Positions 26,872 through 35,198 of a stretch of DNA of 64,000 nt are shown piece after piece. The position numbers and the translations under genes are program-made. How positions within the stretch are numbered: the stretch's first letter is position 1; each line of letters begins with the position of its first letter. The stretch is from RUG369 sp050949645 (GTDB taxonomy: Bacteria; Planctomycetota; Planctomycetia; Pirellulales; Thermoguttaceae). The stretch covers positions 2,418,001 to 2,482,000 of the forward strand of contig JBMNGC010000001.1 in assembly GCA_050949645.1 (NCBI GenBank), in the 5' to 3' direction. The notes beneath the pieces are model-generated. The model did no database searches. It saw only the letters and a list, made by a program, of their open reading frames with translations, and had not been told where the DNA came from.

Positions 26872-28425
26872 TCAAATTGACGCGGTAACGGCGTCGTTGG
26901 ACTCCTGTTCTTCTTCAGGAGCGACTTCTTTCGAGGGGAACTCAAGGTTAGCGGGCGTGGGATCGTCAATCGGGGCGACTTTCAGGTCCTCGTTCTTCCG
27001 CGTCGTCAGCGCAAAGACTCGTTGCGGTCCCTTCTCAGGATCGATTTCGTAAATATTGACGCCCGCCCAAACGTCGGCGCTCTGTACAGGACTGTCGTCG
27101 ACGTAGCATTCGTCAAACACGTAAGTCGTCGCGAGCGTTTTGTTGTAAAGAAAGTAATCGATCGTCGGAATGTAATCGGTGAAGTCGTAATAGGACCTGG
27201 AGCCTGTGGGCCTTCCATGGTAATTGTTGATACTTTTGTAGTACGAGCACATCTTCCGAGACGTCTCAGGGTCGGAGTCTTCGAAAAGCCAATCAGGTTC
27301 GGTTATTCGCATCTCACCGTCGGCGGATGGCTTGACAACACCTATACGCCTTATCTTATCGCGCCACAATACGTTATATATCTCTGGAGTCTGATAGCCA
27401 AGCTCCCCTGCACAGCGTTTTACATCTGTTTCGCCTCGCTTCAGAGATCCGTCGAAAATCCAATCGCCGCTTTCAAGCTTTGTAAATTTATAAACGCCAA
27501 AGCCAAGACCTTCATAACAATACAGCTGATCCTCAGTCCAATCTACTTTTAGCAGCGCACCCAATACCTGTCCTCGCTTCTTTAAATACAATTCCCTTGG
27601 CAAACAATCGCTGAGGTTCTGTTCAAACGCCCACTTCTCACCATCCCATCTATAGAGGACGACGTCTGAAGTATCATCAGGCACTGGGCTCTTCATTTCC
27701 GCCACGTTTGCCATTTCCGCCTTGTCTTCCTCAGATATGGGGCGGGTCCATTCGATAATCATTTGACAACCATGCGCCAGAACAGTGTAGGGATCGCTCT
27801 CAAGGTTGGCGTCATATGGCGGAAGAATCTCTTGTTTCAGAACTGGTTTGCGCCCAGTGAGATCAAAACAGCAAACGCGTCCCCTGTCGGAGTCGCCTTT
27901 TGAATGGTAATCTGCAACAATTAACGAATCGTGGGATAATTCCAAATGCTTGCGTGAAAATGTGTACGATCTGGGAGAGAAGAGATCATAAAAAGTCCAC
28001 TGACCGTCGACTTTTTTAAAAAGGAGACAAGCGGGCTTAACTCCAGGGACCTCCACCCGAATATCCTCAAACCACGCCACACGTTGAGTCAATATAACGC
28101 CGAGCCATTGATCGTCATATGTGAACGACTTCAGCGCCAGACGGCCCCAATTTCTAGCGCTGTGATACGGACGCCGTACGTCTCTCACGCCGAGGTAGCG
28201 AGAAATATCTATCGTTTGCGCAAGCTCCCAACGTGAACCGTTCTTTTTCAAATAATAAATCTTCCCTTTGGAGTCAAAACCCGAGCTGCGGAGAACGATG
28301 GCGTCCGTATCGCGACACACAACCTGAAAATCATCTCGAGGATACGTCATGCCTTCGCATCCCACAGAAAAAGACGTCGATAAAAAGACGACAAGAACCA
28401 AAAGGATAAATAGTTTGGATTTCAT
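26872..28425 (-). CDS. lipoprotein, probable beta-propeller, unknown
   Basis: 517 residues with a lipoprotein signal (MKSKLFILLVLVVFLS ... SFSVGC; cysteine at about 23). The body shows repeated short strands with aromatic and Gly/Asp turns (GKIYYLKKNGSRWELAQ, PACLLFKKVDGQWTFYDL, VVLYRWDGEKWAFEQNL, VYKFTKLESGDWIFDGSL), which suggests a beta propeller. AAGGAG eight bases before the ATG is a strong start signal. The gene is noticeably richer in A/T than its neighbours and uses more rare codons. Function unknown. Confidence 0.72.
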   Translation of the reverse strand: MKSKLFILLVLVVFLSTSFSVGCEGMTYPRDDFQVVCRDTDAIVLRSSGFDSKGKIYYLKKNGSRWELAQTIDISRYLGVRDVRRPYHSARNWGRLALKSFTYDDQWLGVILTQRVAWFEDIRVEVPGVKPACLLFKKVDGQWTFYDLFSPRSYTFSRKHLELSHDSLIVADYHSKGDSDRGRVCCFDLTGRKPVLKQEILPPYDANLESDPYTVLAHGCQMIIEWTRPISEEDKAEMANVAEMKSPVPDDTSDVVLYRWDGEKWAFEQNLSDCLPRELYLKKRGQVLGALLKVDWTEDQLYCYEGLGFGVYKFTKLESGDWIFDGSLKRGETDVKRCAGELGYQTPEIYNVLWRDKIRRIGVVKPSADGEMRITEPDWLFEDSDPETSRKMCSYYKSINNYHGRPTGSRSYYDFTDYIPTIDYFLYNKTLATTYVFDECYVDDSPVQSADVWAGVNIYEIDPEKGPQRVFALTTRKNEDLKVAPIDDPTPANLEFPSKEVAPEEEQESNDAVTASI

Positions 28426-28601
28426 GAGGTCAACTCCTTCGAATAAAAGAACCTTTCTTATCGCGATTATTCTCTTGCTCCCAATCGAACGTCAAATAAC
28501 GCGGACTCAACGCGTCGCCCTACGAAACGCTGAAGCCCCATATGTCTCAAACGACCCGTTGACCAATGAACCCGGAACAGGATTGCCAAAACCGACCGTC
28601 C

Positions 28602-29579
28602 TTAAAACTCGGGCGTATATCGTATCGATTCTATACGCTCGCGCTGGTCTGGCGTGCATTTGGAAACGTCGACCTGATAGGGGGAGAAAGCCACGATTCC
28701 AATGTTCTCCTCCACGAACCACTTTACTACCCGGCCCGTGCAAAATGACGCCGAAACACAGGCGTCGAAAAAATCAGCCCCGCACCAGTTTTCCCCCCTC
28801 AATGGCGGGCAATCTTCTAACACACACACTTCCCCAAATGGATCGATCCACCTTCTTTTAGCCGTGGTCGCTTCTGTGACAAACAGGTTTCTAAACGCTC
28901 GTAGACTTTCAGGGCTTTCCCCGACCCATTTTTGACCGCAATACGGACAATCCTTGCTGAAAGCGTCGCAGTAAGGACAGTATACTCTCGGCTTCCCGCA
29001 TCGGTCGCAACAGAAGGGAGACCGCTTTAAATGATCAACAATAAGATCATGGCTCACGTAGTCGCTGAAAAGGCAATTGTACAATTCGTATGAAGACAAA
29101 ACCTCCTTCGTCCTTTTATTGACGCGCTCAAGCCGGTTCTTGTCGACCTTTATGACGTCAAGTCCTACAAATCTTTTCGTCAGCTCGTCAAGGAAGGACC
29201 GCTCGACAAAAAATGCGCTGAGATTCATATCGCCGGGTATGACTCCCCGAGGGGGACGGTCGCCAGCAACATTGAGACGACTGCAATAGATATCTCTTTC
29301 CGCGGTCATGCGAATGTTAAGCTCGCGTAAGTTGAGGTGAGGACAGTCGACCAGCTCTGATTCGGTGTACGAATCTCTAAGGAAGAAAGTCTTGCGAGCT
29401 TCCTCTTTGACGCTTTTCCATTTCTTGGCGTTCAATTCCAGTATATTGGGAACAAAGAACAGCTCGGACGGTATATACTCAGGGACGCCCTTTTTAAGAA
29501 GCAAGGAAACCGCCCTGTATACAAGCAAACTTGTATCAATGCAATAAAAGGCGTCGTTTATCAAAATGTCGGACGACAT
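28602..29579 (-). CDS. zinc-ribbon protein, unknown
   Basis: 325 residues from the ATG at 29579, chosen because GAGAGGT stands seven bases upstream; an in-frame start at 29609 has no such signal. The centre carries three CxxC motifs in a row (CDRC at 191-194, CPYC at 201-204, CPYC at 211-214), a double zinc-ribbon arrangement. The C-terminal part (RGENWCGADFFDACVSASFC then GRVVKWFVEENIGIVAFSPYQVDV) looks like a folded domain. No signal peptide, so probably cytoplasmic. The family is not recognised. It sits in the same AT-richer stretch as the two unknown genes around it. Confidence 0.68.
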   Translation of the reverse strand: MSSDILINDAFYCIDTSLLVYRAVSLLLKKGVPEYIPSELFFVPNILELNAKKWKSVKEEARKTFFLRDSYTESELVDCPHLNLRELNIRMTAERDIYCSRLNVAGDRPPRGVIPGDMNLSAFFVERSFLDELTKRFVGLDVIKVDKNRLERVNKRTKEVLSSYELYNCLFSDYVSHDLIVDHLKRSPFCCDRCGKPRVYCPYCDAFSKDCPYCGQKWVGESPESLRAFRNLFVTEATTAKRRWIDPFGEVCVLEDCPPLRGENWCGADFFDACVSASFCTGRVVKWFVEENIGIVAFSPYQVDVSKCTPDQRERIESIRYTPEF

Positions 29580-29846
29580 ATTAATTACCTCTCGGCATGC
29601 TCTCCTCATTCCCGCGATCGGCGCCGCGGCGCAGCAATGAGCGTTGCACGATTTTTTTTACAAATGTATTCGTTCCGGAAAGTGGATGTTAACGACTGAG
29701 AGCAGGTATACCTCCTGAACGCCCCCTTCATCCGTTATTCCTTTGTTTCTCGTCTGCGCAACGATTGCACCCAGGCAACCATACCGCCGACAACTCTATT
29801 TAGAGTCTGCAGGAGTCTCCGCTTTTACTGTTCATCTCGTAGAATC

Positions 29847-30223
29847 TCAGTTGGGTAAATAAAGCGTTCCTCTTTCCAGACTCTCAAGTAACGGCGTAAA
29901 GAGATATCTGACAGAAGGCTCGACGTCCGCCGTATCGCAATAACGATTGAACGCTTCATCAACACGCGCCCAGGTTGCGGGCTGAATTGATCTTCTATTA
30001 GCCGATTCGCGCATGGCGCATCGGAGCTCGTTATTCAAGTCAGGAAAACTTTGGCTGAAGCGTTCCGTCGGATTTTCATCTTCGCAGAGGGAAATCACGA
30101 GCGAAATAATATTCAAAAATTCCGTCCCCCTGATTGTTTTTCCCCATTTTTTGGAGGTTCGAGCGACTTTTCCATTTCGGCTTCTTTTAGAATGCGCCTG
30201 ATACTTTGATTACCGCTGCTCAT
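29847..30223 (-). pseudogene. small unknown gene split by a frameshift at a T run
   Basis: A frame starts with ATG at 30223, with AGGGG well placed upstream, and runs 36 codons (MSSGNQSIRRILKEAEMEKS ...) before a TGA at 30113-30115. The next frame continues directly from that point for 89 codons (NIISLVISLCEDENPTERF ... LLESLERGTLYLPN). The switch happens in a run of five T; one extra T would give a single protein of about 126 residues. So this is either a damaged gene, a sequencing error, a slippage site, or two coupled genes, the second starting at TTG 30116 and overlapping the stop. No family recognised. Confidence 0.5.
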
Positions 30224-30756
30224 GAAATTGATCCCCTTTCTGTCCTTTTATACAACCCCTTCGCCAGACGCGCGAGCGCCGGGGACTCTTCACTTCTGAA
30301 GAACAGATGCGCTCGAAAGAAAAATTCATGCGTCTCTCCCGACGGCAAGCGCCGTTCATGACCAGGAAACTAACGAAGAATCGTCTCGGTTCCCGCACAG
30401 CAGAAGCCGGGGCGCGTGATAGCAGACGGTTGTCAGACGCGGAACGCGCGATCTGAAAACGCGTCTTCAAAAACGTCGCGCAGACGGAACGTCTCGCGAA
30501 TAAACGCAACCTTCTGCGAAAGAGAGCGGAAGGAAGGTTCAGGGGACGGACAGCTTCACGCCCATCCCATACGCATATGGTACTGTGCTGGAAATATCGA
30601 CGTCAAGCGTCTTTCTGAAAAAAGGACTCTTTTCTTAATTTCTGTCGACGCAGTAATGAATATAAGAAAATCAGGTAATCTACAAGAAATAGGAAATGCA
30701 GAAAAAGAAATTCCCGGTTGAATAGAAACCCGATTCCCTCAGTCCCCCGCGTCAGT
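30224..30756. other. gene-poor interval of about 530 bp
   Basis: No coding frame here has a plausible start, composition or recognisable product, and no tRNA or known structured RNA was seen. The promoter of the small gene at 29847-30223 must lie here. Confidence 0.5.
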
Positions 30757-30795
30757 AAAGAAAAAGGCGCCGCGTCGGTTTCGGACGCGGCGCCT
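30757..30795 (-). terminator. intrinsic terminator after lysA
   Basis: Perfect 12-bp stem (aggcgccgcgtc / gacgcggcgcct), 7-base loop, followed on the minus strand by TTTTTCTTT. It begins 23 bases after the lysA stop. Confidence 0.9.
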
Positions 30796-30817
30796 AGACC
30801 TCGGTTAGAAAACAGAT

Positions 30818-32098
30818 TCAAATAATCTCGTTTTCGATCAACTGTTCAAAGGTCTGCTTTTTGCGAATGAGGCGCGGGACGCCATTTTCGATAAGAACCT
30901 CCGGCGCGATGAACTTTGAGTTGTAGTTCGAACTCATCGCCGCGCCGTAAGCGCCCGCTACTTCAAGAATAAGGTAGTCGCCTACGCGCGCGTTCGGGAG
31001 CGTGCGCTTTTCGACGAACCCGCCTTCGCCTTGCGTAAAGACGTCGCCCGACTCGCAAAGGGGACCGCCGACGACAACGTCGCGCTCGCCCTCTGGGATC
31101 GGGCCCGGCAGCGCGGGGTTACGCGCGATCGAAATCGGATGATAGCTTCCGTACATCATCGGACGCGCCAGATGCGTAAAGCCGGCGTCGAGAAGATAGA
31201 AGTCGTTCGCCCCCTGGCTCTTGATCGCCTTGATCTGCGCGATGAGATAACCGCTCTCCGCAACGATATAACGTCCCGGTTCAATTTCTAGCGTTATTTT
31301 ATGCCCGAGCTTCTGTTCCAGACGTCCGATCGTCTCGTGCCAGAGCCCGGCATACTTTTCAAGGTCGATAAATTCTTCGCCGGAAGTATACGGAATCGGC
31401 AGTCCTCCGCCGCAACTGATCGTCTTAACGCTCGCGCCGACTTCGCTTGCAACCGATTCCATCGCGGAACATACCTTTCCGAGATGCTCAAAGTCCGTGC
31501 CCGAACCGATGTGCATATGGACTCCGGAAACGCTCATTCCGTAATTGTCCGCGAGCGCGACGGCGTCGCGAACCTGCTCGTACCAGATTCCATGCTTGGA
31601 AAGATCGCCTCCTGTATTCGTTTTGCGACTGTGTCCATGGCCAAACCCCGGATTGACGCGGATGGTGATCTCGCTTCCCTTCGCCGCGTCGCCGAGTCGC
31701 TCCGCAAGCTGCCCGATCATATCGGTCGAACCGACGTTCACAACGCACCCGCGCGCTTCGCCCGTCACGATATCGAGCGCGTCCTCGTCAAAGATATCCG
31801 CCGTGTACGCGATCTCTTCCGGCTTGTAACCGGCGACGAGCGCGCGCTTAACCTCCGCTGCGCTCACCGCGTCGACAAGGATCCCCTGCTCGCGGATAAG
31901 CTTGATGATCGCGATATTGGAACATGCCTTCTGCGCGTACCGCACGACGCCAAAGGGGCGAAGCTGCGCGCACCGCTTAACGATCTTAGACGCGTCATAG
32001 ACAAAAAGCGGCGCGCCCCCATATTCCGTCGCCAGCCGCTCGATCGGAACGCCGGCAATTTCATTTCGAAGAGTCTTGTATTCAGAAACTTCCGCCAT
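30818..32098 (-). CDS. lysA: diaminopimelate decarboxylase
   Basis: Last step of lysine synthesis: decarboxylates meso-diaminopimelate to lysine with pyridoxal phosphate. 426 residues with family hallmarks: the PLP lysine in VRYAQKACSN, HIGSGTD, the glycine loop GGGLPIPY, EPGRYIVAESGYL, the substrate-binding CESGDVF, and AGAYGAAMSSNYNS near the end. Its substrate is also a peptidoglycan precursor. It is the last gene of the minus-strand series beginning at 34099. Confidence 0.96.
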   Translation of the reverse strand: MAEVSEYKTLRNEIAGVPIERLATEYGGAPLFVYDASKIVKRCAQLRPFGVVRYAQKACSNIAIIKLIREQGILVDAVSAAEVKRALVAGYKPEEIAYTADIFDEDALDIVTGEARGCVVNVGSTDMIGQLAERLGDAAKGSEITIRVNPGFGHGHSRKTNTGGDLSKHGIWYEQVRDAVALADNYGMSVSGVHMHIGSGTDFEHLGKVCSAMESVASEVGASVKTISCGGGLPIPYTSGEEFIDLEKYAGLWHETIGRLEQKLGHKITLEIEPGRYIVAESGYLIAQIKAIKSQGANDFYLLDAGFTHLARPMMYGSYHPISIARNPALPGPIPEGERDVVVGGPLCESGDVFTQGEGGFVEKRTLPNARVGDYLILEVAGAYGAAMSSNYNSKFIAPEVLIENGVPRLIRKKQTFEQLIENEII

Positions 32099-32148
32099 GA
32101 CATATCCCCCGATAAATCAACGATCTGCCAAGATTGACGCGCGGACGT

Positions 32149-33198
32149 TCATCGATCGCGTCCGACGACAAACCTTGCGAGCGCCGCGAGCGATTCAAAG
32201 GCCTCCGGCGAGTAGGGACGCGAGAGTTCTGCCGCGCGCAATTTGAGCGTCTCAAGCGTCTCAATCGCCGTGTCGACGAGCCGATTCGCTTCCGCCGTCG
32301 CCGCCGCTACCGCTCCGGAATCGCGCAAGAGCTCCGCAACCGCCTCGCGTTCCTCCGCGTCGACGCCACGTTCGACCGCCGCGCGGAACCGCGCCGCGTC
32401 CGACTCGCTCGCATGCTCGAGGTAATAAATGACGGGCAAGGTTTCCTTTTTATTCGCAAGGTCCGTTCCGAGCGTCTTGCCTGTCGTCTCCTCGTCTCCC
32501 GTGAAATCGAGGACGTCGTCGACAATCTGAAAAGCTATGCCGATATTGCGCCCGAAGCGTGCAAAGAGCTCCAAGTCCTCGTCGCGCGCGCCGGCAAGAT
32601 AGCCGCCCAAAAAAGTCGCGCATTCGATGAGCGAACTCGTCTTACCGACCACAATGAGTCGATAATCGTCCAAGGTGAGCGAAAAATCGCCGACCGCGTC
32701 GGTCTGGTAAAGCTCGCCCTCGATCGTCGCGCGACATTTCTCGGAAAATTTGCGATAGATAACATGATCCTCGCATTCGCAGATCAGGTCGAGCGCAAGC
32801 GTAATGAGAATGTCGCCGACAAGCACGGCGCGACGCGAGTCCCATTTCGCATTAATCGTCTCGAGATGACGGCGAAATCGCGCGCCGTCAAGAATATCGT
32901 CGTGCACCAGGGAACCGGTGTGGATCAGTTCGAGCGCCGCCGCGCAGAGCAGACAGCGTCTATCGACCTCGCCCCACGCCTTACTGCACAGAAGCGCCAG
33001 CGCTGGACGCAATCGCTTGCCGCCAAGCCTAAAAGAATGCTTCAAGTAGGCGTCAAAGATCGGATTGGAGTGGCGCAACGATTTGCGCAGAAGCTCGGTC
33101 GTCGCCTCCAACTCCTTCTCAATGGGGCGATACGCCCTGGCGAGGTCGGATTTTTTCAGAGACGTCGGATTAGCGGATCTGGTCGTCAATTGGTTCAT
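32149..33198 (-). CDS. polyprenyl (isoprenoid) diphosphate synthase
   Basis: Makes long-chain prenyl diphosphates by adding isopentenyl units. 349 residues with both aspartate-rich motifs: DDILD within LVHDDILDGARFRR (first) and DDVLD within FQIVDDVLDFTGDEE (second), plus KRLRPALALL and the GD motif VLVGDILIT. Length and context fit the trans-octaprenyl or heptaprenyl type used for quinone side chains, but the chain length cannot be fixed from sequence alone. Starts 23 bases after folE's stop. Confidence 0.93.
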   Translation of the reverse strand: MNQLTTRSANPTSLKKSDLARAYRPIEKELEATTELLRKSLRHSNPIFDAYLKHSFRLGGKRLRPALALLCSKAWGEVDRRCLLCAAALELIHTGSLVHDDILDGARFRRHLETINAKWDSRRAVLVGDILITLALDLICECEDHVIYRKFSEKCRATIEGELYQTDAVGDFSLTLDDYRLIVVGKTSSLIECATFLGGYLAGARDEDLELFARFGRNIGIAFQIVDDVLDFTGDEETTGKTLGTDLANKKETLPVIYYLEHASESDAARFRAAVERGVDAEEREAVAELLRDSGAVAAATAEANRLVDTAIETLETLKLRAAELSRPYSPEAFESLAALARFVVGRDR

Positions 33199-33221
33199 TG
33201 CTTGAGGGGACTTCGGCGAAT

Positions 33222-33839
33222 TTATTTCTGGAGAGCGAGGTTGAGGAATTCTGCGCGAGTCGAAGGTCTCGTTCGGAACGAACCCTTCATCGCGGAGGTA
33301 ACGCAGTAGGAGCTCAGTTTGCGGACGCCGCGAAGCGTCATGCAGGCGTGCGCCGCTTCGACGACGACGCCGACGCCCATCGCGTCGAGCTCGTGCATGA
33401 GCAGGTCGGCAATCATCTCCGTCATCCGCTCCTGGAGCTGAGGACGACGCGCGACCGTCTCAACGACTCGCGCCAACTTACTTAGCCCTACAACGCGCCC
33501 CTTCGGAATGTATCCGATATGAACCTTGCCCGTAAAGGGAAGAAGATGATGCTCGCACATCGAATGAAACTCGACGTCCTTGACGATGACCATCGAGTCG
33601 TATTTCTCCGTAAAGAATTTCCGGAGATGAACGGCGGGATCCTGACTGAGCCCTTTAAAGAGCTCGGCGTACATTCTTGCGACGCGCTGCGGAGTTTCAA
33701 GGAGCCCTTCGCGGTCGGGATTCTCGCCAATCGCCATAAGGATCTCGCGAACGGCGCGTTCGATACGAGGTTGGTCGACAACGAAATCTTTGTCGAGGGG
33801 CGTCCACGCGGCTTCCTCACGCTTCGAAGCGTCTTCCAT
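33222..33839 (-). CDS. folE: GTP cyclohydrolase I
   Basis: Converts GTP to dihydroneopterin triphosphate, first step of folate and some 7-deazaguanine pathways. 205 residues with the zinc and catalytic signature SMCEHHLLPFTGKVHIGYIP, SKLARVVETVARRPQLQERM and the third zinc ligand in HACMTLRGV. Its ATG overlaps the TGA of the upstream 86-residue gene by one base (TGATG), indicating translational coupling. queF at 39996 uses a product of the same pathway. Confidence 0.96.
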   Translation of the reverse strand: MEDASKREEAAWTPLDKDFVVDQPRIERAVREILMAIGENPDREGLLETPQRVARMYAELFKGLSQDPAVHLRKFFTEKYDSMVIVKDVEFHSMCEHHLLPFTGKVHIGYIPKGRVVGLSKLARVVETVARRPQLQERMTEMIADLLMHELDAMGVGVVVEAAHACMTLRGVRKLSSYCVTSAMKGSFRTRPSTRAEFLNLALQK

Positions 33840-34099
33840 CAGAATTTCTCCAGCTTTTTTTCAATGAATTTCGCCAACGCGACGGGGTCGTTACGTTCGA
33901 CGAGCGCCTGTATGCGATCTTCAGAAATCTCGAGATTTCTCAGAGCAAGAACGACGCGCTTCCAGATAGACTCGCGCTTTTTATCTGTCTCGGCAAGGTA
34001 GAGATCCGTCGTGAGCTCCGCAAGCTTCTGACGCATAATCTCCGGCTTGTTTTTGTAATATCGTTGGATGATCTTATCCTGATAGGGAGTGCGATCCAT
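33839..34099 (-). CDS. small helical protein upstream of folE
   Basis: 86 residues, all helical and charged (RTPYQDKIIQRYYKNKPEIM ... ALAKFIEKKLEKF). No signal peptide or membrane helix. The stop codon overlaps folE's start, so it is coding and translated with folE. I believe small proteins of this kind are conserved among planctomycetes, but I cannot name a function. Confidence 0.75.
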   Translation of the reverse strand: MDRTPYQDKIIQRYYKNKPEIMRQKLAELTTDLYLAETDKKRESIWKRVVLALRNLEISEDRIQALVERNDPVALAKFIEKKLEKF

Positions 34100-34478
34100 A
34101 AAGCCAGTCCGCTAGTAATATAAGGTTCTGCGCGAACGCTCGACGTTTACCAGGTCTAAGGCGTCGCGCGCTAAAATCGTGGTTTTTCAAAACGAGGCGC
34201 GTCTCGTTATTTTAAGCGTCCCCCTCGAAATTGGAAGTAGGGGCGCGTCCGCTTGCGCGCGAGCGCGAAGAAGACGCTCTCCGTCGCCGTCCGCAAAGAT
34301 TTAGAGACTTGACGTTTTCTCGTTGCGAATTAGAATAAAGGGGGTAGTTTTTGGAGCGGCTTACGCCTGAGAAGCCGGCGTCGCGACGTCTCTTGAGCGC
34401 GAAATTTTTCCCTTCCGGTTCGTTTGTCGCAACATGGCTCTATATATAATTTTATGATAACTTTAAAGGAAGTTTGAT
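34100..34478. other. divergent intergenic region upstream of folE operon and infA
   Basis: 379 bp holding the infA promoter (34309-34336), about 135 bases of infA leader and, presumably, the promoter of the minus-strand operon. No gene seen. Confidence 0.6.
34309..34336 (+). promoter_or_regulatory. promoter for infA
   Basis: TTGACG, 16-base spacer, TAGAAT. Start of transcription near 34343, about 135 bases before the ATG. Confidence 0.7.
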
Positions 34479-34742
34479 ATGCAAGATCGAGTACAAAAGG
34501 CTAAAGACGACGCCCTACGGCTCACCGGCGTCGTAACTGAGGAAGTACGCGGCGCGTTCCGCGTTAAACTAGACGATATGGAGCATGTCGTCCTCTGCCA
34601 CCTTGCGGGCAAGATGCGCAAGAACAAGATTCGCGTCGTCCCCGGCGACCGCGTAACCATCGAAGTACCCGCCGACGACCTTAATCGCGGCCGCATCACC
34701 TTCCGCGAACGCGACTATCGTCCGCCGCAGCGTCAAAATTAG
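34479..34742 (+). CDS. infA: translation initiation factor IF-1
   Basis: Binds the A site of the 30S subunit during initiation. 87 residues with an S1/OB fold pattern typical of IF-1: LTGVVTEEVRGAFRVKLDD, VLCHLAGKMRKNKIRVVPGD and GRITFRERDYRPPQ. It is slightly longer at both ends than the 72-residue E. coli protein. AAAGGAAG six bases before the ATG is a strong start. Confidence 0.95.
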   Translation: MQDRVQKAKDDALRLTGVVTEEVRGAFRVKLDDMEHVVLCHLAGKMRKNKIRVVPGDRVTIEVPADDLNRGRITFRERDYRPPQRQN

Positions 34743-35198
34743 CGTCGCCCCTTACGCGCCGTAACCTTTTCCATGGAAACTCATTGGAATCGGTAACTTT
34801 CCTGAGGTCAAATATTCGCAAAACGTTTCAGGCTCGCCCCTCTGTCCAAAGTTTCACGTTTTGCCCTTTTCTAAAGAACTAGCGTTGGCGCGTCGACAAA
34901 TCGCGGCGTGAAGACTGGGGCTTGTCAGGAACCGCTGCGGCGTCTGTGGTTGCAGTAGTATTCGTCAGGCGCGACGAACGCTCTTCTCTCGTCGGTTGTT
35001 TCATCCTGGACGGCGGCGTCTGTTAGCGAGAGGCGTCGGTGGCAAACTGCCTTCTTGCGCATAACGCGTCGTCGGGTGCGCAACCGGAATCTTTAATACG
35101 CGCCATAGAATCTATATTGACATTTGTTCCGTCTTTTCTTAATGTGACGCCGAGGCGATATTGGTCGCGCTCCATGTGGATAGAAGTGAGGACGGATA
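34743..35198. other. intergenic interval with promoter for the FlgI-like gene
   Basis: 456 bp. Apart from the promoter at 35117-35145, nothing could be recognised; no terminator for infA is obvious. Confidence 0.5.
35117..35145 (+). promoter_or_regulatory. promoter for the FlgI-like lipoprotein gene
   Basis: TTGACA (full consensus), 17-base spacer, TAATGT, about 55 bases before the ATG. Confidence 0.75.

Noticed and set aside
25817..26875. 352-codon Ser/Arg-rich frame opposite the 697-residue protein
   Set aside because: Low-complexity mirror of an Ala/Glu-rich helical protein.
30210..30509. 99-codon minus-strand frame
   Set aside because: Overlaps the start region of the small frameshifted gene and has random composition.
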